8,264 nt of DNA from RGIG8597 sp045133795 (GTDB taxonomy: Bacteria > Spirochaetota > GWE2-31-10), in assembly GCA_045133795.1 (NCBI GenBank), contig JBGUUT010000060.1, positions 1-8,264 of the forward strand, read 5' to 3'. This document shows, in pieces, positions 1-7,200 of the stretch; the stretch's first letter is position 1; every line of letters begins with the position of its first letter. The notes beneath the pieces are model-generated. The model made no database searches. It saw only the letters and a list, made by a program, of their open reading frames with translations, and was not told the DNA's origin. Made by a program: the position numbers and the translations under genes.

Positions 1-374
1 CAAGTAAAAGTAAAAGTTACTTTTAAACCGCTTCGCCATAAGTTTAATATTCTGTCTAAATCATTTTTATCAAATGTTACAGACCAAGAACGGTCTCGCA
101 TTGAAGGAAACTTTATTTCCTCTGTTACTATCGAAGCTGTTTCGTTTATCCCGGCTTCGGCTCTGATTCGAGTAACACCTACATTATCCGAACAATTTCC
201 GGTTATAGTAATGTCTGATTTGTTCACATAAATACCATTTTCCGGTGACGTAATACTTATTTTAGGAGATTCACTATCTAGTGCCTGCCCAACACCCAAA
301 AACATATTGGTACTTTGGTCACAGCTAAACATTAGAATTGAAATAAAGCTAAAAAGGTAAATCATTTTTTTCAT
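1..374 (-). CDS. Ig-like domain lipoprotein, N-terminal part (3' end beyond left edge)
   Basis: The reading frame starts at ATG 374-372 and stays open for 124 codons to the window edge, so the C-terminal part is missing. The start is fixed by a GGAGG six bases upstream. Residues 1-18 form a lipoprotein signal peptide: two lysines, a hydrophobic stretch (IYLFSFISILMF), then S-C, with Cys18 as the likely lipidated residue. Spirochaetal lipoboxes are looser than those of E. coli, and this one fits that pattern. From about residue 38 an Ig-like beta-sandwich begins: ITSPENGIYVNKSDITITG (41-59), then CSDNVGV, the usual 'P.I.I.SP..G..V.......G..sDN.GV' layout of bacterial Ig repeats. The mature protein is inferred to be tethered to a membrane by lipid, probably at the cell surface. 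It resembles the Ig repeats of the giant protein encoded upstream at 1277-8264, so the two may be paralogues. No catalytic motif is visible. The exact family and ligand are unknown. Confidence 0.85.
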   Translation of the reverse strand, partial: MKKMIYLFSFISILMFSCDQSTNMFLGVGQALDSESPKISITSPENGIYVNKSDITITGNCSDNVGVTRIRAEAGINETASIVTEEIKFPSMRDRSWSVTFDKNDLDRILNLWRSGLKVTFTFT

Positions 375-380
375 AATTTT

Positions 381-385
381 CCTCC
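381..385 (-). promoter_or_regulatory. Shine-Dalgarno site of the lipoprotein gene
   Basis: On the minus strand the sequence reads GGAGG, then AAAATT, then ATG. The five-base consensus core and six-base spacing select the ATG at 374 over the in-frame ATG three codons later. That choice also gives the signal peptide its two N-terminal lysines. Confidence 0.8.
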
Positions 386-612
386 TTCAAACAGAATGAT
401 TGTCAATAAACAACAATCATCTATTTTTTATCGTTATCTATGTTCAATAAATAAAACAGTCAGGAAAATAAGAAATAAACCTAAATACATTTTAAACTTT
501 TATCACAACTTTTGCATTAAAAAAGAGAAAAATTCTTTGCTATTTACATTATTAGATAAAAATTACTACAAAAATGGAATTAACTGTCGTTAGGAAATAC
601 CGAAATGGAATC
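386..612. other. AT-rich intergenic region, no gene seen
   Basis: This gap lies between the end of the transposase unit and the ribosome binding site of the lipoprotein gene. It is very AT-rich, with several A or T runs. A promoter for the lipoprotein gene is expected here on the minus strand, but I find no convincing -35/-10 pair. I also find no GC-rich hairpin plus T-run that would terminate transposase transcription. Apart from the 8-bp inverted repeat at 396-420, I see nothing supportable. Confidence 0.5.
396..420. repeat. 8-bp inverted repeat in the leader of the lipoprotein gene
   Basis: The arms ATGATTGT (396-403) and ACAATCAT (413-420) are perfect inverted repeats separated by nine bases. 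The repeat lies 21 to 46 bases before the lipoprotein start codon and just upstream of its Shine-Dalgarno site. It could be a dimeric repressor operator, or a weak AU-rich hairpin in the mRNA leader. There is no T-tract after it on either strand, so it is not a terminator. It may also be a chance palindrome in AT-rich DNA. Confidence 0.4.
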
Positions 613-627
613 GGGGTCTGTCCCTTA
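613..627 (-). repeat. REP-like core motif overlapping the transposase stop codon
   Basis: On the minus strand this reads TAAGGGACAGACCCC. The core AGGGACAGACC (625 to 615) is identical over 11 bases to the core in both arms of the hairpin at 1171-1217. The TAA stop codon of the transposase (627-625) shares its final A with the core. GGG and CCC on either side of ACAGA could form a very small hairpin. Its position at the exact 3' end of the transposase gene suggests an end of the mobile unit. That function is an inference. Confidence 0.6.
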
Positions 628-1089
628 TTTCCCCGGCGAATAATCTTTCTCGCAAATCTCTTCCCATACTTCGTAAAAAGGATAATCCGCCGCCCGTTTT
701 ACAAGCCCGGCTTTGACAGGATTTTCCTCGATATACATAAAAACTCGTACCAAGTCGGTCAAATCCTCGATAATTCTGCTAAAAAATCTATCTTTCCATG
801 CACTTCCCTCTGAACCGAAAGTTCTGTTTATCCATTGTGTAAAACGCTGTTTGATGTATTTCATAATTTCCGACAGATTTTCATTTTCGCCGGGCTGAAT
901 CTCCATGTGAAAATGTGTATCCAAAATGCAGACATTTTTAATTCTCATTTTAAACTTTTTAGTTGCGGCGTGAATTAACGCAAGCAGGTATTTTTTTATT
1001 CGTACGTTCATTATAATTTGAATATATTTGTGAAATTTATTACTGACATGATAATACGCATTCTTTTTTAATTGTCGTGGTTTTCGCAT
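625..1089 (-). CDS. REP-associated tyrosine transposase (RAYT, Y1 HUH family)
   Basis: A 154-residue protein of the IS200-like/TnpA-REP family. These single-strand DNA nucleases bind and cut short palindromic REP hairpins through a tyrosine-DNA intermediate. The N-terminal AYYHV (11-15) is typical of the family. The metal-binding HUH motif is His59-Phe-His61 (THFHMEI). The segment FGSEGSAWKDRFFSRII (91-107) matches the family's G..W..RF pattern. YIEENPVKAGLV (119-130) carries the expected nucleophile, Tyr119. These residues are all present and the frame is uninterrupted, so the protein may be active. It is at the short end of the family and lacks a long C-terminal extension. The ATG is preceded by AAAAGGAG with eight bases between. 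A hairpin and a -10 box lie upstream, so it is probably transcribed separately from the giant gene. RAYTs are usually single-copy, domesticated-looking genes linked to REP dispersal rather than self-spreading insertion sequences. A degenerate IS200 relative is the alternative. Confidence 0.9.
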   Translation of the reverse strand: MRKPRQLKKNAYYHVSNKFHKYIQIIMNVRIKKYLLALIHAATKKFKMRIKNVCILDTHFHMEIQPGENENLSEIMKYIKQRFTQWINRTFGSEGSAWKDRFFSRIIEDLTDLVRVFMYIEENPVKAGLVKRAADYPFYEVWEEICEKDYSPGK

Positions 1090-1151
1090 AATTTCAGCTC
1101 CTTTTACATTACAGTTAGATTGCTGAAAATCATATTGCTCTTTTATTTTAC

Positions 1152-1180
1152 ATTATATATACATTTAACTCGAGGGACAG
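1152..1180 (-). promoter_or_regulatory. Putative promoter of the transposase gene
   Basis: A perfect TATAAT lies at 1157-1152 on the minus strand, about 63 bases before the start codon and inside the sequence TGTATATATAATG. With a 17-base spacer the -35 position would be CTGTCC (1180-1175), a poor match to TTGACA that lies within the proximal hairpin arm. If this is the promoter, part of the REP-like repeat doubles as the -35 region. The surrounding DNA is AT-rich, so a chance match is possible. Confidence 0.4.
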
Positions 1181-1217
1181 ACCTCTATACCAAAACAGCA
1201 TAGAGGTCTGTCCCTCG
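1171..1217. repeat. Perfect 18-bp inverted repeat, REP-like hairpin
   Basis: The arms CGAGGGACAGACCTCTAT (1171-1188) and ATAGAGGTCTGTCCCTCG (1200-1217) are exactly complementary over 18 bases, with an 11-base loop at 1189-1199. There is no T-run after it on either strand, so it is not an intrinsic terminator. A true terminator for the upstream gene is already present at 1237-1266. The 11-base core recurs at the 3' end of the transposase gene. Size, symmetry and position next to a RAYT support a REP or paired-REP structure recognised by that enzyme. Confidence 0.75.
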
Positions 1218-1236
1218 CTATATCCCCCCATCCCAT

Positions 1237-1266
1237 AAAAAAACGGAGGCTTTTTCTTGCCCCCGT
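1237..1266 (-). terminator. Rho-independent terminator of the giant Ig-like gene
   Basis: Read on the minus strand, ACGGGGGC (1266-1259) pairs with GCCTCCGT (1250-1243) through eight pairs, one of them a G-U. The loop is eight bases, and a run of T residues follows (1243-1237). It begins 11 bases after the TAA stop codon of the giant gene. It should separate that gene's transcription from the transposase gene downstream. Confidence 0.85.
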
Positions 1267-1276
1267 CTGACTTGTT

Positions 1277-4200
1277 TTATTTTAACTTTAACTGTGCTGT
1301 TTCGATGAAACCGTTTACACCTACTTCCGTTGCATAACCTAAAACAAACTGTGATTTACCGTTACCATAGCAAGTTCCGTTGCTAGAACCTGAACTTGAA
1401 TCTCCTGTTGCAGAATTAGTAATTACACCATTATCTTTCCAAACTGCAACATTCATGTTGTCTTCACAAACATAACTAGAAGTTGGAATTAATGAAACTT
1501 CCCATACTCCCGTAAACATGTCTGTGTTGTTATCCGCACCATCTTTTAATGTTGTAGAAGCACTAATTCCATCCGGTAAATATGCAACTTTTGGAAGTCC
1601 GCTAAATCCTTCTGCAAAATAACTGATATAAGGAACTGCTGTTTTTTTATCAGACTTTAACGCAACGTCGATAGAAATATATTTACCAATCTGAGAATAT
1701 GAGTCTACCAAACAAGTTTTTGATGTTGCATCTTTATCGCTTAAATATGCGTAATACAAGTCTGCACCACTTCTACTATATGCTGCAATATGGATTCCTC
1801 CGTTTTTATCTACTGTTACAGCACAATGTTCACCGATTTCATCTGTGAAAATTTGTTTTGTTGCAGACCATTTATTTGTAACACCGGTTGATTTTGCATC
1901 TGTGTCATCTTTTGTGCCGTATCGGTATGTATAATTTAAGTTTGTTCCGTCATACCACACAAATACTACAACATCCCCCTTTTGGTCATCTCCCGGTATT
2001 ACAGCAAGACTCAAGTGCTCGCCAGCAATATTACCGGTGTCTGTCGGTGTAGTTCCATTATCCGGATATTCAACACCGGCTACTACACTGTAACGGCTAG
2101 AAGAACTTTCATATCCATGGTGATTGCCATAATCTTGACCATTATTCGTCGTATCATTACCAATGGTTCCTTTTTCTGTGTCAGAATTTTTCAGGTTCCC
2201 TGTTACATTCTTTGTTGTACCGTTAGAACTTCCGTAGAAAAATCTTATTTGTTCATTAAATCTGTCAAAATAAGCAATATAAACCCTGCTATAACTATCA
2301 GTACTATCACCTGCTACAGCAGCAATAGAAGGAGAAGAGAAACGTTCTATATCAAATGTCCATGCATTACCTGTCTTTGTTCCATTTAAATATGTATTTG
2401 CAGGAACAGCTATACTATCAAGAGCAACTGTTACATTTTTAGTCCAGTTTCTTATTTTCTCACCAGGAGCTTCTGAAGTACTAAAACGAGAATCAATATA
2501 TTGCATTCGTCCTGCTACACCAGAACTTGGCTCTGTATCAAGGCCCGTACTTAATGAATGAGTATTACCCTTTGCATCATATACAAAATTTATTCCGGTA
2601 TAGTTTGCATAGTTTTTCTGCCAGATTGTATAAGAATTTGAGTTTCCATTTGGCATACTAAACAAGTCCGAACCATTTGCAAATGCAAAACCAATCATGT
2701 TATTATTTGGGTTTATTCGCATAACCGGTTCTTTTATTTTACCGGATTTTGCCTGTGCAGCTTTTGTATTGATTTCCCAAACATCAAAGTAAATATCATC
2801 TGTCAATGTATTGTTTGTTTCACTGTTTGGTTGCATGTTGTATCTATCAGCTAAAGATGGATTCTCATTTTCACCACAAGCATTATTATTGTTTATGTTG
2901 TTCAAAGTTTTTATACCATTTACCTCTACTTCATACAAACCGGAAGACAACGTTGATACATTAACTTTTGTATTTGTACCTAAGTTAAAACCAATTAGTT
3001 CAATAGTTTCTTCTTTTGTACTTACAGAATAATGTCCTTGTGCAGTTCTGGAATATACAGATTGATTTTGTTTTTTCTTTCCCCACAACATTGTTTTTAC
3101 ATCTGTAATATAAGGCACAACGTCCATTTGACAGCTTTCTGGAGCAGAAACATTTTCGTCTCCTTTATAAACGACCTCGTCCTTATCGTCACTTACACTT
3201 GCTAGACCGCGGTCTTTCGCACTTACACTTACCGTTACATCTTTGGCTGTTACAGTTGCAATTTTTTCTGTATCCAAATGAAGTTTCCAGTTTACTTTGT
3301 GGTCGTTTTCTTCTGTCTCGTCCGTTTCTACTTCACAAGCCCAGCCGTCTTTGTTCATATTACCGTCCGAACTCCAACTGCCGGCTGAATATGTCGCCAT
3401 AGTAAACTCTTTCGCTACATTATTTCCATTTCCGTCTTTATATTTTATTGTTGCAAGCAATTCTTTTAGCAATACATTATCCGTTGCCGTTCCCTCGATT
3501 GTGATTTTTCCGGAAACTTTAGGGTCTCTGTCATAAATACCAGTGCTGTTACTTTCTTTAAATATATCTGTCGGCAAATCATCTTCCAATTCTATATGAC
3601 CGTTTGCACGACTGTTTTGATAAAGAGAATTGTCAGTCGCACTATTCCAATAGAACGGAGTGATTGTCACTGTCGGAGCTTCTTTATCTTGCAAGATTGT
3701 ATTTACCTTTATGTTTATCTGTGCATGCAAACTATCAGTTTCGACAGTACAACCTTCGGTTTCATCCCAAATTCTTATGGTCAATATTGCATCATTAACA
3801 TTTCCTATTCCCACTTTTAACAAATCAAGCATACTTATAGGCATTTCGGCAATTTCTGCTCTGATATCATCACCGAATGAAGATTCGTCAGACAAATCTT
3901 TTAAGCCGGACCACGCTTTGTCTTCGATTTTCCACTGCCATTTCAAACCGTTGTTTCCGCCGACAACTTTTGCTTTTACTATTACGGAATCTTTTATTGT
4001 CATGAGTGCTTTGTCACCTTCCAACGGAAGCTTCAGTTCCGTAACCTTTTGAGAACCGTCTTTTCCGTTTACAGTTACCCCTTCCAATCTACCGTCTGCT
4101 ACGTTTTTACCTGCATCATAAATATTTTCAAAGCTTGTTACCAACTCTCTTTTGCCTTCTATTACCTTGTCACCGTTTTTGTCTGTACCCAACACCACTC

Positions 4201-7200
4201 CGGCAATACGAGGATTGTTGTTTTTAACCTTTCCCTGATAAACTTCCTCTGTTACATTTCCGGCTTTATCAAATGCCAAGAAATGTACCTCCACATCTCC
4301 GTCAAATATATTTGCCGTGTTAATCGATACAGTCCAGTCATAAGTTCCTGAGACTTTGGTTACGCCCTCTACCATTTTGTCATCGTCATCATAAGTGATG
4401 GAATCTTTCTCTTTATTGTAGTTTTCGATTGTAAGATTATCTATGACTTGTGCAATAGCAAAATCAACTTTAGTAGCTGTAGTATCCGGATTTCCCGATA
4501 CTACTATTTGTTTTCCGGAAATATCATTTATTCTGTAAATTGCACCGCTGACTTTTACCAAGCCGCCTATTCGTACATTAGCCGGTACAGAATCTGAGAG
4601 TGTTATTTCTCCGTTACTGATAGTGGCTTCAACTTCTCGCCAATACATTCCGTCAGATGAAGTCAAGTTTTCTTTTTTATCATCTACATCATAACGATTC
4701 ACATCTCCCGCAGCACCTTTATCAAGCATTGGGTCTATAATATAAGTTTTTCCGCCGACTTTTCTGGTAAAATACATTGCGATTCGTTCAAAACCACTTT
4801 GGTTACCCTCTTCTTTAAACTCTCCGCTTATAGTGTAAAGACCGTTGCTAGGGCTATTTTCGATATCCTTTATCTTTTTTTTACCATCCTCAGCTTTCCA
4901 AGTAGGTACATTAAAATCCGGTGCTTTATTATCAAAGTTAATAATAAAATTTTTCTCACCCTGTTTTCCGTCCATGTCTGTCCCATACAGCGTAAAGTTA
5001 CGTTGTCCGGACTCATCTCCGTTTATCTTCAAGTCTACTGCTGCTTTATATTTTCCAGCATAATATTCTTTACTACCATTAGTATCATCATAAGATGATT
5101 CATCTGTCAGAGGACTTACCGAATACTCATACGAAGTGGTTTGAATTTGAATAGAGTTCTTTTTTATACCACTATCATCTTCTATCGCACATTCCAAATG
5201 CCAGCCTTGTCCGGAAACCCATATTTCATCTTCATATCCTAATGTTTTAACTGCGACTCCATCTTTATATTGAACGAGTTTTAAATCTGTAAATTGCGGT
5301 ACATCTTTATCAATTCTAAATACTACAATTTCACTTTCCGTATATTTACCGGTATCACTTACGGCAATAGCTTTTATAGCTACCAAACCTGACGACATCG
5401 TTTTCTTTTCATTAATATTCAATCGCCAGTTAGTTTTACTTGATGACGTAACTTTGATACCTCTTACAGCTGAAACTTTGCTGTCTGTCTCTATAGTAAA
5501 AGATTCACCGGAAGCATTTGTACGTAACATCTCCTCCCAATTCTCCGCAAAATCAGTAAAATCACAATTATCCGCATTACTTGGATATATCTGGATATAA
5601 ACTTCTTTTACGCTGTTTGTTGCAATTTCAGTATCCCCGGAAATTGTTATTCTTCCGCCGAGAACATTTGGTTTTTCTCCGGCTTCAGGATTTTTCGGAT
5701 AATCAATATTAACTTTAGGTTTGTCGCCGTTTGGTAATACTTGTAATTGCAAAGATTTAGGAACACTTACATTACCGTATTTATCTGTAGCTTTTAACCA
5801 AACATACAAATCATAGCTATCTTCAAATTCACCGGTTACGTTATAAAGATTTTTGATTTTACTATTCAAACTATTATCATTCAAACTATTATCATCATCA
5901 CGGTTAAAAACGATTTCCCAATTTGAAGAATTTCCGATTTCAATATAGTCTCCGTCATTAGGTTTTACCACAGAGCCATCTTTAACTCCTGTCAAAGCAT
6001 ATTCGACTATGCTCTCTCTTTCATCTAAACTTCCTTTTATCGTGTTAGATTCTGTTCCGTAAACACTATTACCGTCACTGTGACTTGTTATACTCACTGT
6101 CGGTGCTGTATTATCAATATTCACGGTAAAAGATTTTTGAGTCGTAAGACCGGAATTATCTTCCATCACTATTTTAAAATTTAATGATGTCAATGTTACC
6201 TTTGACATGTCTATTTCATATTTGTAAAAAGATGTACCGTTGATAACTGCTGTTTTTATACGATCTGTATCATCTGGATCATCTGGATTAGGTATATCTA
6301 CACCGCTGTTTTGGTCTGTTGCGGTTAGTGTACAACCTTTGATTCCGTTTTCATCCGTACCGCCGATTAAAAACCACATCTTTTTTTCAGTTCCGCCGAA
6401 TGTCTTTTCGGAGAATGAGTTTGACCAAGCAGATGTATTTATACTTTCCGGAAACTCCGGTTCTTCATTTGGTTTTGCATTAAAGTATACTTCTGTTATT
6501 TCCGGAGATTCAGTATCGACTTTAATGTGCAATTTCCCTTTTTCAGATTTTCCCCTTGAATCTATAATCTTATACGTATCTAAAACATTAGTATGCTCAG
6601 AAATAAATTTACCTTTGGCACCGTCAGTTATTTCAAACATTAAAGTTTTTTCACCATCTTTTTTAAATTCATATGTCCATGAACCATTCATGTAACAATC
6701 TTCTTTCCATGTTGTTCCGCCATCTTCCGATACAGAAACTTTAATATCACCACTGTCATCATCTGAAATTGTACCATAAATAAAGCCGGATTTATGCCAT
6801 ATTGTATTGTCGGCAGATAACGACAAGTCCAAATTTTGCAATCTTACTATAGGGCGGTCTAAGTCTTGATTTATTTTTATCGGTTGCTGTGTAAAAGTAA
6901 TATTGCCTAATGAATCTGTTGCAGCTACTACCAATGTGTAACCGATTTCTTCAGCTCCGGCGGGAATAATCTCTGAATTAAAATCTGCACTCCACGAAAT
7001 TCCCTTAACTTCCGGTAATTTATACCATTTACCTAAAGTCTGTTCTTCTGATAAGTTATCCCCCGTAAGTTTTAACGTTGTCAGATTTGTTGTCAGATCG
7101 TGGTAACTGATATAAATATCTTTCAGACCGGCTCCTCTATCGTTACCGCTTCCGCTTATCTCAAAAGTTTTATTCACAGATACTCCGGAATTAGGAGTCA

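Larger units (their letters stand above)
613..1217 (-). mobile_element. Candidate RAYT/REP unit of about 600 bp
   Basis: The transposase gene is enclosed by copies of one motif. A perfect inverted pair at 1171-1217 stands at its 5' side and a single copy at 613-627 at its 3' side. This is the arrangement expected when a RAYT travels with, or is surrounded by, its own REP substrates. No target-site duplication is expected for HUH transposases and none was found. The outer limits are therefore set by the repeats, not by a proven junction. The two outer copies are direct repeats of GGTCTGTCCCT on the plus strand (615-625 and 1205-1215). Confidence 0.55.

Noticed and set aside
401..406. Perfect TTGACA on the minus strand before the lipoprotein gene
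   Set aside because: It ends only 26 bases before the start codon, so the matching -10 would overlap the ribosome binding site. It is part of the inverted repeat and not a usable -35 for this gene.
396..593. Plus-strand reading frame of 65 codons in the intergenic region
   Set aside because: It has no Shine-Dalgarno sequence, begins inside the inverted repeat, and its Lys/Asn/Tyr/Ile-rich product is what random AT-rich DNA would give.
597..640. Small hairpins after the transposase gene as its terminator
   Set aside because: The possible stems are only four or five base pairs (for example CGGGG 612-616 with CCCCG 631-635) and no T-run follows.
574..898. Plus-strand frames opposite the transposase gene
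   Set aside because: They are antisense to a gene with clear family motifs, lack ribosome binding sites and show no recognisable protein features.
1171..1217. The 18-bp hairpin as a transcription terminator
   Set aside because: No T-run follows on either strand, and a proper terminator already lies between it and the giant gene.
1982..6695. Several plus-strand frames of 70-150 codons opposite the giant gene
   Set aside because: They are low-complexity, Ser/Phe/Ile/Thr-rich antisense products of the strongly supported minus-strand frame, with no start signals.
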